A stretch of DNA of 64,000 nucleotides. It comes from Anaerosporomusa subterranea (GTDB taxonomy: Bacteria > Bacillota > Negativicutes > Sporomusales > Acetonemataceae). The stretch is from the NCBI RefSeq assembly GCF_001611555.1, contig NZ_LSGP01000017.1, forward strand, positions 372,001 through 436,000. The letters run 5' to 3'. Shown here piece by piece: positions 7,986 through 16,906 of the stretch (position 1 is the stretch's first letter; every line of letters starts with the position of its first letter). The translations under genes were made by a program, and so were the position numbers. Below the pieces are notes generated by a model. That model was not told the origin of the DNA. It did not search any database and saw nothing but the letters and a program-made list of their open reading frames with translations.

Positions 7986-7995
7986 GGGGAAAGGG

Positions 7996-8045
7996 CACGT
8001 TAACCGCAGAGTACGCAGAGTTCGGAGGGTGCGCAGAGGGCTGCG
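7996..8045. repeat. Dispersed repeat family A, copy 2
   Basis: ACCGCAGAGTACGCAGAG followed by GGGTGCGCAGAGGG, the same word set as at 57253-57386 and 11290-11420, lying between btuD and the receptor gene. Confidence 0.7.
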
Positions 8046-8109
8046 GGTTTGCGCTGTGTTGAATCGAGGATGCGAAGGGTTCAAACAGAGGGGCGGAAAC
8101 TGACTAGGA

Positions 8110-8138
8110 TTGTGGAGTTTTGCGCTATTATTTATACG
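8110..8138 (+). promoter_or_regulatory. Possible promoter for the receptor gene
   Basis: TTGTGG at 8110-8115 and TATACG at 8133-8138 are 17 bases apart, about 25 bases before the btuB start. If active, it would let the receptor be made without the riboswitch. Confidence 0.35.
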
Positions 8139-8163
8139 ATATTTATTCTTAGGAGGATTAGTA

Positions 8164-10002
8164 ATGAAAATGAGTAAACGAAAATTAACCCGCCAAATTG
8201 CTGCCGGTCTTGCGGCTAGCGCGTTGCTGACAGTTAGCCCGGTTTTTGCTGAAGAATCAACTTTTCAGCTTGACCAGGTGACGGTCACTGCTAGCCGGAT
8301 CGAGGAAAATGTGGCGACTACGGCTAAGGATGTTTCGGTTATTACCAAGACTCAGTTGGAAGAGAAGGGTGCCAAGACACTAGCTGATGCACTACAAGGG
8401 GTGCCGGGGGTAGTGGTGGCCGGACAAGGCGGCCCTGGAGCTAAGGCTATTCCTTACATTCTAGGTACAGACCGGGTAGTGGTTTTAGTGGATGGCAAGC
8501 GGATGAATCTGCCGCAAGGCATCGCCATTGGCGCAGGTGGAATTGACCTGAATACCTTCCTTATTGGCGATAATGTCGAAAGAATCGAAGTGGTTCGCGG
8601 CGGCGCCTCGGCTCTCTATGGCGCTGACGCTATAGGCGGTGTTATCAATATCATCACCAAGAAAGGCGCCGGTAGCCAGACGATTGTTAGCTCCGGCTTT
8701 GGCAGCGATCATAGCTATCGCAACAGTGTTACCACCGAGGGATCTGATAACGGCTTAGCTTGGCACATCAGCGGTCTGAGCGACGGAACAGATGGACAAC
8801 GGCCAAATAGTGAATCCAAAAACAGAAATATCGCTGTTAGGTTTGATAAAGAGCTTAATCAGAATGATGTGTTAACCTTTACCTATGATTTTTATGATGC
8901 TCACGCAGGACTTCCCGGTTCCACTGCCTATTTGACTCCGGACGACTACTCGGATACTCTGCGTCGCAATTGGAGCTTAGGTTATACGTCTAACCACGAT
9001 TCAGGGCAGCGGTTATTCCGTTATTATGAGAATGAATATATTAGCAAAGGTTTTAACTGGGGAAGCAATTTCCGCAATGATAACAAAGTAACAGCCTTTG
9101 AATATCAAGATAGTGCGGCGCTCAACAAGCAGCACACCTTAACCTGGGGCGGCGAGTGGCGCAAAGACGAAGTCTGGAGCACGGCGGAAGGCGGCACTTC
9201 TCGAAAAGGTATTACAACCGCTGGCTATTTGCAAGACCGGTTTGCCTGGACAGATAAGACTACATTAACTACTGGCTTGCGCTATGATCATAACACTATC
9301 TATGGCGATAATTGGTTGCCACGTGTGGAAGTCAGCTATCAGAAAGACGATACCACAAGCTTGTTTGCTAACTGGGGCAAAATTTTTAAAGCGCCTAAGT
9401 TTGATGACTTGTACGGTGATGATGGCTATGGTAATTTGGGAGATCCAAACCTCAAGCCAGAAGAAGGTTGGACAAGTGAGCTAGGTGTTAAAAAGCGTCT
9501 CAACGATAGTAGCGAAGGCACTTTGTCTGTCTTCAAACGCAAGATCGATGGGGCCATTAGATGGCAACCGACGGGGTTGAATTGGTGGGATCCGTATCAA
9601 CCGGTTAATATTGACGGCTATATTGCTACCGGTGTCAATGCTTCCTTTGCCACCAAACTCTCAGATGTCACTACTCTTAATTTGGGCTACACGTATCTCG
9701 ATGCTCACGATCAAAATGATCAATATACAGGTGAGCCAAGAAACACCTTTACTGTTGGTGTTACCAATAAATCGGGCAAGCTGACGACTGTGCTCAACGG
9801 AGTCTATGTAGATGCTTCTGGCTTGAGTTCAAACCGAGTTCCCAGTCGTTTTGTCGCCAATACCAGCTTCAACTATGCTTTCACTAAACAACAAAGCGTA
9901 TTTCTCCAAATGAACAACCTATTTGATCGTAAGTATGAAGAAATGAGAGGATACCCGGCTAACGAACGTTCAGTCTTCATCGGATTCAAACAAACCCTAT
10001 AA
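8164..10002 (+). CDS. btuB: TonB-dependent outer-membrane receptor, BtuB-like
   Basis: A 612-residue protein with a signal peptide ending near PVFAEE, a TonB box (DQVTVTAS), a plug domain (ADALQGVPGVVV, then VERIEVVRGGASALYGADAI) and a C-terminal 22-strand barrel region rich in aromatic turns. Length and plug match BtuB/siderophore receptors. GGAGGA precedes ATG 8164; the longer frame from 8110 adds only an unlikely leader. It follows the B12 ABC genes and TonB genes on the same strand, so corrinoid is the likely substrate. The chain ends in Leu instead of the usual terminal Phe. An outer-membrane receptor is direct evidence of a diderm cell. Confidence 0.87.
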   Translation: MKMSKRKLTRQIAAGLAASALLTVSPVFAEESTFQLDQVTVTASRIEENVATTAKDVSVITKTQLEEKGAKTLADALQGVPGVVVAGQGGPGAKAIPYILGTDRVVVLVDGKRMNLPQGIAIGAGGIDLNTFLIGDNVERIEVVRGGASALYGADAIGGVINIITKKGAGSQTIVSSGFGSDHSYRNSVTTEGSDNGLAWHISGLSDGTDGQRPNSESKNRNIAVRFDKELNQNDVLTFTYDFYDAHAGLPGSTAYLTPDDYSDTLRRNWSLGYTSNHDSGQRLFRYYENEYISKGFNWGSNFRNDNKVTAFEYQDSAALNKQHTLTWGGEWRKDEVWSTAEGGTSRKGITTAGYLQDRFAWTDKTTLTTGLRYDHNTIYGDNWLPRVEVSYQKDDTTSLFANWGKIFKAPKFDDLYGDDGYGNLGDPNLKPEEGWTSELGVKKRLNDSSEGTLSVFKRKIDGAIRWQPTGLNWWDPYQPVNIDGYIATGVNASFATKLSDVTTLNLGYTYLDAHDQNDQYTGEPRNTFTVGVTNKSGKLTTVLNGVYVDASGLSSNRVPSRFVANTSFNYAFTKQQSVFLQMNNLFDRKYEEMRGYPANERSVFIGFKQTL

Positions 10003-10018
10003 TTATCGTTCATCCTAG

Positions 10019-10060
10019 GCAGCCGTCTCCTCTCCTTCGAAAAGAGGCGGCTACCTTTCG
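10019..10060 (+). terminator. Possible terminator after btuB
   Basis: AGCCGTCTCCTCTCC and AAAAGAGGCGGCT can pair around TTCG, followed by a short T-rich stretch. The stem is imperfect. Confidence 0.4.
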
Positions 10061-10087
10061 TTGTGGCATCCATGAAGCAAAACCCCG

Positions 10088-10116
10088 TTGACAAATCCCT
10101 ACTAACGCAGTAAGAT
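10088..10116 (+). promoter_or_regulatory. Promoter upstream of the YibE/F gene
   Basis: A perfect TTGACA at 10088-10093 and TAAGAT at 10111-10116 with 17 bases between. Confidence 0.6.
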
Positions 10117-10180
10117 TTAATATGAGAATGAATTTCAGTATCTTTCAAGGCATACAAACAAATTGTTCCTGGAGGAATTC

Positions 10181-11278
10181 ATGTCGCGTTTAGCCATTCT
10201 TCTAGTACTTATTTTATTGACGTTCAGTTCCTCCGCAATGGCGCAAACTCCGTCAGCGCCGCCGCTTACCTATGTGAAAGGCGAAGTTCTGGATGTAGCT
10301 CCTATTCAGGAGTCCACCCAGAAGACCTTTTTAACCGGTCAAGGCGATGTTGTCACATTGCGCCTAACAACCGGCCCGGAAAAAGGTAAAATTGTCGATA
10401 CGTTTAATTATTTTAGCGGACGCTCAATGTATGAATTTAAAGTAAACCGCGGCGATAAGGTTATCATCGCAGTTTCGAATGACTTAGGACGTACTACCTA
10501 TCATGTCAGTGATTTTGATCGCTTTGATTATACCTGGTGGCTGTTCGGCTTATTTGCCTTGGCGCTGATTGTGTTTGGCGGTTTTATTGGCCTCAAATCG
10601 GTGCTCGTTATCGCATTTTCCGTATTTCTGATACTCAACGTATTTCTGAACCGGGTGTTGGCTGCTGATGTTAGCCTGACTGTATTGACGCTGGCAACCA
10701 GTGCGATTATTGCCGGTCTGACGCAAACCGTCATCAGCGGCTGGAATACCAAGTCATTTGCGGCGATTCTCGGCACCATTGGCGGTGTTATTATTGCTGG
10801 TGTTTTATCTGTTGCCTCAATTCATTTGATGAATCTAACCGGGCTTGATTCCGAAGAGGCGATGATGCTAAAGGCAACGGTGCTTAAGGCTGTAGATTTT
10901 CGCGGTCTGCTGTTTTCTGGCATGGTGCTGGGTTCACTAGGGGCGGTACTTGATGTGACTATCTCCATCTCTTCCGCCATCTATGAGGTGAAGCAGGCTC
11001 AGCCTGACATTGGAGTGAAGCAACTATTTGCTGCAGGCATGAACGTAGGGCGGGATATCATGGGGACCAACTCCAATACTCTTATCCTGGCCTATATCGG
11101 CAGTTCGCTGCCGCTTCTGCTGCTGATTGCTGCTCAGCCGCAATCGTCGATGCTGCCAATCTTAAATCAGAACATGATCGTTACAGAAATCGCCCGCGCC
11201 TTGTCTGGCAGTATTGGCGTTGTCTGCGCGATCCCGCTGACGGCGATGATAAGCGCCTGGCTGATGCGAAACGAGTGA
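10181..11278 (+). CDS. YibE/F family multipass membrane protein
   Basis: A 365-residue protein with a signal peptide (cleavage near AMAQ), a short extracytoplasmic domain to about residue 110, then about seven hydrophobic helices. The pattern WLFGLFALALIVFGGFIGLK and later GAVLDVTISISSAIYEVK and MGTNSNTLILAYIGSSLPLL is that of the YibE/F family, whose biochemical role is not established. GGAGGAATTC precedes ATG 10181. It stands alone between the B12 and iron operons with its own promoter, so context gives no firm functional hint. Confidence 0.85.
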   Translation: MSRLAILLVLILLTFSSSAMAQTPSAPPLTYVKGEVLDVAPIQESTQKTFLTGQGDVVTLRLTTGPEKGKIVDTFNYFSGRSMYEFKVNRGDKVIIAVSNDLGRTTYHVSDFDRFDYTWWLFGLFALALIVFGGFIGLKSVLVIAFSVFLILNVFLNRVLAADVSLTVLTLATSAIIAGLTQTVISGWNTKSFAAILGTIGGVIIAGVLSVASIHLMNLTGLDSEEAMMLKATVLKAVDFRGLLFSGMVLGSLGAVLDVTISISSAIYEVKQAQPDIGVKQLFAAGMNVGRDIMGTNSNTLILAYIGSSLPLLLLIAAQPQSSMLPILNQNMIVTEIARALSGSIGVVCAIPLTAMISAWLMRNE

Positions 11279-11289
11279 AGTAACGAGGG

Positions 11290-11420
11290 TACACTTTATC
11301 GCAGAGGACACAGAGGGTACGCAGAGTGCACAGAGGGCGCGAGGGATCTGGTATCTTATAATAAAATAGTGACCCTCTGTGGGTACCCTCAGCATACTCT
11401 GTGTACTCTGTGGTTACGTG
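11290..11420. repeat. Dispersed repeat family A, copy 3 (inverted pair)
   Basis: CGCAGAGGACACAGAGG and GTACGCAGAGTGCACAGAGG on the left, ACCCTCTGTG and TACTCTGTGTACTCTGTGGT on the right, with an AT-rich centre near 11350-11365. Together they form a hairpin of roughly 50-base arms, laid out like 57253-57386. Confidence 0.75.
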
Positions 11421-11506
11421 TCCCGTGTTCCTCAAAAGACTGTTCCAACAGTTTTTCTTAAGCCCTTCAATTGAGAATGAAAGTCATTATATAGATGGAG
11501 GCTACT

Positions 11507-11743
11507 ATGAAACGTAAAACAACTTTGAGTCAACTTGTTCCGTCGGAATCAGCAGTGGTATTGCGTGTTGTCGGCGGTGGGCCGGTGCAGCGTAGAATTG
11601 TCGATATGGGAATGGTTCCCGGTGCTCGGATCACTGTTCAGAAGTTTGCCCCGCTTGGTGATCCGATGGAAATTAAGGTCAAAGGGTTTAATCTATCGCT
11701 GCGCAAGTCAGAAGCGGCAAAGATTGAAGTAGAAGTCGGCTAA
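11507..11743 (+). CDS. feoA: FeoA: ferrous iron transport accessory protein
   Basis: A 78-residue SH3-like FeoA domain, with VLRVVGGGPVQRRIVDMGMV and PLGDPMEIKVKGFNLSLRK, the conserved core of the family. It works with FeoB at the cytoplasmic face. ATG at 11507 is preferred over 11495 because GGAG lies six bases before it. The stop codon is followed at once by a family B hairpin element, then feoB. Confidence 0.92.
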   Translation: MKRKTTLSQLVPSESAVVLRVVGGGPVQRRIVDMGMVPGARITVQKFAPLGDPMEIKVKGFNLSLRKSEAAKIEVEVG

Positions 11744-11867
11744 GAGGCTGTTACAAAACGCCCATCTGCGTTGTTGCTCCTGCGGCTACTTGTTTGCGTA
11801 CCCCGTGTACGCGGCACGGCGTAATCCTCGTCGCGCCTAGCATCTGGACATTTTCTAACAGCCTCTC
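11742..11867. repeat. Dispersed repeat family B, copy 2, between feoA and feoB
   Basis: Outer arms AAGAGGCTGTTA and TAACAGCCTCT enclose a core with CCCATCTGCGTTGTTGC, a GCGTAC...GTACGC stem and GCGCCTAGCATCTGG, the same core as 47461-47581. The outer arms differ from those of the other copies although the core is kept. It begins in the feoA stop codon. Confidence 0.78.
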
Positions 11868-11931
11868 TTTTCTAAGGTTGCGTGTTTTGGGAAACACGCT
11901 CGAATAACACAGGTAATTTCGGAGGTACATC

Positions 11932-13944
11932 ATGAGCGCAGCAGCATTAACAGTCGCGTTGGCGGGCAACCCCAATTGCGGTAAGACAACGTTATTTAAC
12001 AATTTAACCGGCGCGCGACAAAAAGTCGGCAATTACCCAGGCGTTACTGTGGAAAAACGCGAGGGTTTTTGCCATTGCCGCATTGGCGAGCCGCTGCGGG
12101 TGATTGACTTGCCGGGAACGTATAGTTTGACCGCTTATTCCGAAGATGAGCGGGTAGCAAGGCGCTACATTGTGCGGGAAAACCCTGACGTTGTCGCCAA
12201 TGTCGTCGACGCCTCCAACTTAGAGCGCAATCTGTATCTGACTGTTCAATTACTGGAGCTGGAGCGTCCGTCTGTTCTAGTTCTCAATATGACTGATGTG
12301 GCTGACTCGCGCGGTATCCGCGTTAATGATAAGATTCTGACGGATCGTTTAGGCGTCTCTGTTGAGCGGACAGTTGGCAGCCGTAATTTAGGAACTGATG
12401 AATTGGCTGCAGCGTTGGCTTGTTCTGTATGTCGCCCGGCTCAGCCCTTTACGTTAGATTATGGGCCAGAGGTGGAGAACGCGATTGCTGTTTTACAGGG
12501 GCGTTTATCTGCCAATAAACTGGAGTATCCGGCGCGTTGGACTGCAATCAAACTGCTTGAGAATGATGCGGAAATCGTTGAACTTGTTAGCACCCTGCCG
12601 GATGGCCAATCGATGCTCGCTTTGGCTGGCAATTTGCGGGCCGATCTTGAACAGGCTACTGGTATTGACCCTGAGATGCTAATCGCCAACCAACGCTATG
12701 GGTTTGTGCAGACACTGATATTGTCGGCCATGGCTGCTGACGATAGCGATATGAAGACCACTTCTGATCGAATCGACGCTGTTCTGACCCACCGCATCTT
12801 TGGCTTACCAATTTTCTTCGGTTTGATGTGGTTGTTGTTTACTATGGTATTCACTTTTGGCGAATATCCGCAGACGATGATTGAGGATGGGTTTGCCTGG
12901 CTGGGAGAATTTATTGGCGCCACTTTGCCTGACGGCGGGCTGAAATCACTGCTCGTCGAAGGCGTGATCGGCGGTGTCGGCGGAGTAGTAGTTTTCTTAC
13001 CCAACATTTTATTGCTGTTTCTGGGTATTTCGATTCTTGAGGACAGTGGCTATATGGCTAGAGCCGCCTTCCTAATGGACCGGGTCATGCGCTCAGCCGG
13101 TTTGCATGGAAAGTCGTTTATTCCGCTGCTCTTAGGCTTTGGCTGTAATGTACCGGCAATCATGGGAGCCCGAACACTAGACAATCCGCGTGACCGGCTA
13201 GTTACTATACTAGTTACGCCATTAATGAGTTGTAGCGCTCGGCTGCCTGTTTATACGGTTCTGATTGCCGCCTTTTTCAATGACGCTATTGCTGGCGCTG
13301 TGCTGTTTTCCATTTACTTTTTAGGTATTGTCATGGCGATTGTGATGGCGAAGCTTTTCCGCAGCGTGTTATTCCCGGGAGAATCTGAACCGTTTGTCAT
13401 GGAAATGCCTCCCTATCATTTGCCCAGTGTGCGCAGTACGCTGCTGCATATGTGGGAGCGGGCCATACTGTATCTAAAGAAAGCAGGCACGATTATCCTT
13501 GCTGTGTCAGTTTTAGTTTGGTTCTTGACCAATTATCCCGGCGCTGCACCGGAGGAAAGTTATGCAGGCATTATCGGTCACTTCTTTGAGCCAGTGCTGA
13601 CGCCGCTTGGTTTTGACTGGCGAATCGCGGTTAGTCTGTTTGCTGGGTTTACCGCTAAAGAGGTGCTGGTGAGCACCCTGGGTACGATTTACGCCATCGG
13701 CGCAAATGGGGACACCGCCATGAGCTTGACACAAGCGCTTGCTGCAGATCCCATGTTCAGCCCGGTTACTGCGTATGCACTGATGGTTTTTGTCTTACTC
13801 TACGCACCATGTCTGCCGACAGTTGCAGTCATTCGCCGCGAGACGAACTCGTGGAAGTGGGCCGGGTTTAGCGTGATCTACCCGACTCTGCTAGCCTGGG
13901 TCATGGCTTATGCCGTTGTGCAGATTGGACGTCTGATTGTTTGA
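11932..13944 (+). CDS. feoB: FeoB: ferrous iron transporter
   Basis: A 670-residue protein with an N-terminal G domain: G1 GNPNCGKTTLFN (residue 11), G2 GVTVEKREG, G3 DLPGTYSL, G4 NMTD. A helical spacer follows, then a membrane domain with two Gate repeats (the first includes GFGCNVPAIMGARTL and SCSARLPVY). This is the GTP-regulated Fe(II) importer of the inner membrane. GGAGGTACATC precedes ATG 11932. Its Cys-rich helper follows 40 bases on. Confidence 0.95.
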   Translation: MSAAALTVALAGNPNCGKTTLFNNLTGARQKVGNYPGVTVEKREGFCHCRIGEPLRVIDLPGTYSLTAYSEDERVARRYIVRENPDVVANVVDASNLERNLYLTVQLLELERPSVLVLNMTDVADSRGIRVNDKILTDRLGVSVERTVGSRNLGTDELAAALACSVCRPAQPFTLDYGPEVENAIAVLQGRLSANKLEYPARWTAIKLLENDAEIVELVSTLPDGQSMLALAGNLRADLEQATGIDPEMLIANQRYGFVQTLILSAMAADDSDMKTTSDRIDAVLTHRIFGLPIFFGLMWLLFTMVFTFGEYPQTMIEDGFAWLGEFIGATLPDGGLKSLLVEGVIGGVGGVVVFLPNILLLFLGISILEDSGYMARAAFLMDRVMRSAGLHGKSFIPLLLGFGCNVPAIMGARTLDNPRDRLVTILVTPLMSCSARLPVYTVLIAAFFNDAIAGAVLFSIYFLGIVMAIVMAKLFRSVLFPGESEPFVMEMPPYHLPSVRSTLLHMWERAILYLKKAGTIILAVSVLVWFLTNYPGAAPEESYAGIIGHFFEPVLTPLGFDWRIAVSLFAGFTAKEVLVSTLGTIYAIGANGDTAMSLTQALAADPMFSPVTAYALMVFVLLYAPCLPTVAVIRRETNSWKWAGFSVIYPTLLAWVMAYAVVQIGRLIV

Positions 13945-13984
13945 TTCTGAGAATAAAGTGTGAGTATGCGAGGAGGTTTTGTTA

Positions 13985-14164
13985 ATGACTTTTGATAATA
14001 TTATTCTGGTTTTGGTTGGAGTAGGCTGTGCTTGGTACCTAGCCCGCAAAGTTCGAAACGTCATGAAAGGCGAAACCGGCTGTTCCAGCTGCTCTGGTTG
14101 TCCGTCAGCTAAAAATGGCTGCTGCGGAACTCAGCCAACGCAACAGTCGGAACCAAAACGATAA
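13985..14164 (+). CDS. FeoB-associated Cys-rich membrane protein
   Basis: A 59-residue protein: one N-terminal membrane helix (residues 5-22), a basic turn (ARKVRNVMKG), then a cysteine cluster CSSCSGC...NGCC. This is the small protein commonly encoded after feoB in Firmicutes; its exact role is unproven. AGGAGG precedes ATG 13985. A strong terminator follows, so it closes the feo operon. Confidence 0.85.
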   Translation: MTFDNIILVLVGVGCAWYLARKVRNVMKGETGCSSCSGCPSAKNGCCGTQPTQQSEPKR

Positions 14165-14172
14165 TTTACATG

Positions 14173-14200
14173 AAAGAGGCCGCAAGTTGCGGCCTCTTTT
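14173..14200 (+). terminator. Terminator of the feo operon
   Basis: AAAGAGGCCGC and GCGGCCTCTTTT form an 11-pair stem ending in a T run. Confidence 0.9.
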
Positions 14201-14357
14201 ACACTATAAAAACTATGGGGAGACCATGCAGGGTTTTTCATTACCCTATAATTCACAATTTTCGATAAAAAGCGCGTTCCATATCCCCCCATTTGTGGTA
14301 CAATTATGTAAGATGTGATCGTAGCAGTTACTATTGCACTATTGGAGGGAATAGTAT

Positions 14358-16064
14358 ATGGGATTGATCAACAGGCTCCGCTTGGGTATTGGCGGACAGA
14401 TTCTCCTTGCCGCATTGCTGGTTGTCATCTTATTCTCACTATCCAATCTGTATATGTTTTTTCAAGTGCAAAAACTTGAACGCAATTATGAAGAAATGCT
14501 TACTTATTCGACCCCGCTCATCCGAGATGTTCAAGAAATCAATACTGAACTCTGGCGGCAAGGTGCTCAGGTTCGCGCCTATTTGCTGAATGGTGATAAG
14601 AGCTTTACTGATCGGTATCGGGAATCGCAACGTCGCATGGAAGAGTTGTTCAATTCTATCGAGGCTCGGTTGGCTACCGAAGAGGCAAAACGCGAACTGC
14701 AAGTGCTACGAATATCTGTTGAAGCGTATAACCAGATTCTGGACCAAGGTGTTGTTGTTAGGGAGAAACTGGGGACCGCAGAGAGGACGAGTTTTCTTAC
14801 CAGAACCGGTGATCGAGCTGAAACGATGGATCAGATGACAAAAAGCTTTATCGACTTTATTACCGGTGAGGTCGATGTTTCCCGCCAAGCTACTGCCAAC
14901 GCAGTGCATGCATTGAATAGAAATATGATCATCTCTTTGTTAGCGGTATTTGTTATCGCTATTGCTGGTGCGTTTTGGCTTTCCAGGCGCATATCACGGC
15001 CGCTTGCAGATCTTGCTTCTGCCGCAGATGCTATTGCGGCAGGTGATTTGACTCAGCGAAACTTCGCCAGTAACGGTAATGATGAAGTAGCCGATTTAGT
15101 GAAATCATTCTCGACAATGACGGCAAATCTGCGGGAACTAGTACTGCAAGTTGCCAAAGCAGCAGAACAGTTGGCGTCCTCAAGCGAGCAACTGACTGCC
15201 AGCGCGGAACAGTGCTCCGAGTCCACTGGACAGGTCGCGGATACAGTGACAGAGGTAGCCAGCGGCGCGACTAACCAGGTAAACGCAGTTGAACAATCTG
15301 TTCTAGCTGTCGAGGATATGAGTACTGCGATTAAGCGGATTGTTGCTACGGTTGCAAGTGTGTCCACTCAATCAGAGGCTGCCGCAGGTTCGGCTAAATC
15401 AGGGGATGAGGCTGTTGGCCGGGCAACTGATCAGATGAATGTGATTAATCAGTCGGTTAGTCGCTCGACTGACGTTGTTCAAGCCCTAGGAGCAAGCTCG
15501 CGGCAGATTGGCGAGATTGTCGGTGTGATCACTGAGATCGCCGGACAAACAAATCTTTTAGCTCTGAATGCGGCCATTGAAGCTGCTCGAGCTGGTGAAG
15601 CCGGTCGTGGCTTTGCAGTCGTTGCTGATGAAGTCCGCAAACTGGCTGAACAGTCTGAGGCGGCCGCCCAGAAAATTGGCGCCATTATCGGCGATATCCA
15701 GTCAGAGACTGGAACCGCCGTCGGTGCGATGGAACAAGGTATGAAAGAAGTGAAAGTCGGCACTCAGGTCATTGCCGAGACCGGTGAACGCTTCCGTCAG
15801 ATTGTAGACATGGTGCGTGGACTTGATCATGATATTCGCGAAATCGCGGATGGGGCCAGTCGCCTGTCTCATTCAAACGGTGAAGTTGTGCAAGCGGTTG
15901 GTAGTGTCAAAGCTGTCGCCGCAGACACAGCTGCTAACACGCAAACTATTTCCGCTGCTGTAGAGGAACAGTCTGCTACGATGCAGCAGATCGCCGCTTC
16001 AAGCCAAGCCCTTTCTAGTATGGCCGAAGATTTGCAGTTAGTTATTTCAAAGTTTCGGCTTTAA
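14358..16064 (+). CDS. Methyl-accepting chemotaxis protein
   Basis: 568 residues: membrane helix at about 12-32, an extracytoplasmic helical sensor of the four-helix-bundle type to about 190, second helix near 192-212 ([18 protein letters not shown]), HAMP to about 265, then the signalling domain. The hairpin tip ([20 protein letters not shown], then [15 protein letters not shown]) binds CheA/CheW. GGAGGGAAT precedes ATG 14358. The ligand is unknown. It is a single gene with no chemotaxis genes beside it. Confidence 0.92.
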   Translation: MGLINRLRLGIGGQILLAALLVVILFSLSNLYMFFQVQKLERNYEEMLTYSTPLIRDVQEINTELWRQGAQVRAYLLNGDKSFTDRYRESQRRMEELFNSIEARLATEEAKRELQVLRISVEAYNQILDQGVVVREKLGTAERTSFLTRTGDRAETMDQMTKSFIDFITGEVDVSRQATANAVHALNRNMIISLLAVFVIAIAGAFWLSRRISRPLADLASAADAIAAGDLTQRNFASNGNDEVADLVKSFSTMTANLRELVLQVAKAAEQLASSSEQLTASAEQCSESTGQVADTVTEVASGATNQVNAVEQSVLAVEDMSTAIKRIVATVASVSTQSEAAAGSAKSGDEAVGRATDQMNVINQSVSRSTDVVQALGASSRQIGEIVGVITEIAGQTNLLALNAAIEAARAGEAGRGFAVVADEVRKLAEQSEAAAQKIGAIIGDIQSETGTAVGAMEQGMKEVKVGTQVIAETGERFRQIVDMVRGLDHDIREIADGASRLSHSNGEVVQAVGSVKAVAADTAANTQTISAAVEEQSATMQQIAASSQALSSMAEDLQLVISKFRL

Positions 16065-16141
16065 GGGATATTCAGAAGGTTGTTAGCAATCACACTATCG
16101 TGATCGAATAATATATGTTATACTACTTCCGTAATACATAA

Positions 16142-16238
16142 GGGAGCGGATGGGGCCTGGTGGCTTCAGCAGTCTTCAAAACTGCCTAGGGGGCGCTATG
16201 CCGTCCTCGGTGGGTTCGATTCCTACACGCTCCCGCCA
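16142..16238 (+). tRNA. selC: tRNA-Sec (selenocysteine), anticodon TCA
   Basis: A 97-base tRNA with encoded CCA. The acceptor stem GGGAGCG pairs with CGCTCCC, the anticodon stem GCAGT/ACTGC holds loop CTTCAAA with TCA at 16176-16178, a long variable arm follows, and the T arm is GTGGG-TTCGATT-CCTAC. The extra-long variable arm plus a UCA anticodon identifies selenocysteine tRNA. No selA, selB or selD lies in this window. A terminator follows at 16317. The 3' 65 bases recur at 19269-19333. Confidence 0.95.
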
Positions 16239-16316
16239 TTTAATCAACACACGGGTATCGCGGCGATGCGGTCGCTTAGTTCGCTGCAAAGCTGCGAACT
16301 TCATTAGATATTGGAG

Positions 16317-16347
16317 CTTCCGGGGTTTTTACCCTGGGAGTTTTTTT
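16317..16347 (+). terminator. Terminator of tRNA-Sec
   Basis: CTTCCGGGG pairs with CCCTGGGAG around a T-rich loop, followed by seven T. The second copy at 19391 keeps the pairing with changed bases. Confidence 0.85.
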
Positions 16348-16513
16348 GTGTGCGCACGCTTAGTACCCAAATATTGGTCCTGCTACCAATTGCGCCTTGC
16401 ATCACATATATACTTTTTATTGACGGCAGATAAACCACGGGAAGTGCCGCATTGGCCCGGCCCATCATGCACCATTGTCATTTGGCTAATCTGTGTTTTT
16501 TTGAACTAATAAA

Positions 16514-16906
16514 ATGTGTGAACATATTATTAAGTATAACGATTATTTTGAAGTACTATTCGAACAAACCGAAGGAGGAATAAATACGATAAAGGCATTA
16601 CTGTTGAGACAAATTGAAGTAGTACCATCCGACATTAATAATATACTGAGGGTTTTTACATTTTCAAACCTTAGCGCCATAACAACCCCCGATGCTGTCG
16701 TAGTGCTAACACCCGATGTTCAGGCCGCTTTAGTCGTTGGCCTAAATAGTATACGAGTCCGAGACGCCACAGATTTAGAAAATGATCTTAAAGATGTTTT
16801 GGACGTATTTATCATTTCTAATGCAGGTACGATCACCAGTTCTACAACAGTACTGGTTGATTCGTCTACTCTAAGTCCGTCTCTAAGTAATGCTGGTATA
16901 GTGTAG
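16514..16906 (+). CDS. Hypothetical protein of the tRNA-Sec island, uncertain start
   Basis: The frame from ATG 16514 codes for 130 residues, but no ribosome site precedes that ATG. A strong GGAGG lies inside at 16574-16578, seven bases before an in-frame ACG (16586) followed by ATA, neither a normal start. Either translation begins unusually there or the original ATG has mutated. The protein is hydrophobic and beta-rich without Cys, ending STTVLVDSSTLSPSLSNAGI. I do not recognise it. Its TAG stop abuts the stop of the opposite-strand gene with no gap. Confidence 0.5.
   Translation: MCEHIIKYNDYFEVLFEQTEGGINTIKALLLRQIEVVPSDINNILRVFTFSNLSAITTPDAVVVLTPDVQAALVVGLNSIRVRDATDLENDLKDVLDVFIISNAGTITSSTTVLVDSSTLSPSLSNAGIV

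Noticed and set aside
16150-16509. 119-codon frame over tRNA-Sec
   Set aside because: It overlaps the tRNA and its terminator, with no ribosome site and a composition unlike protein.
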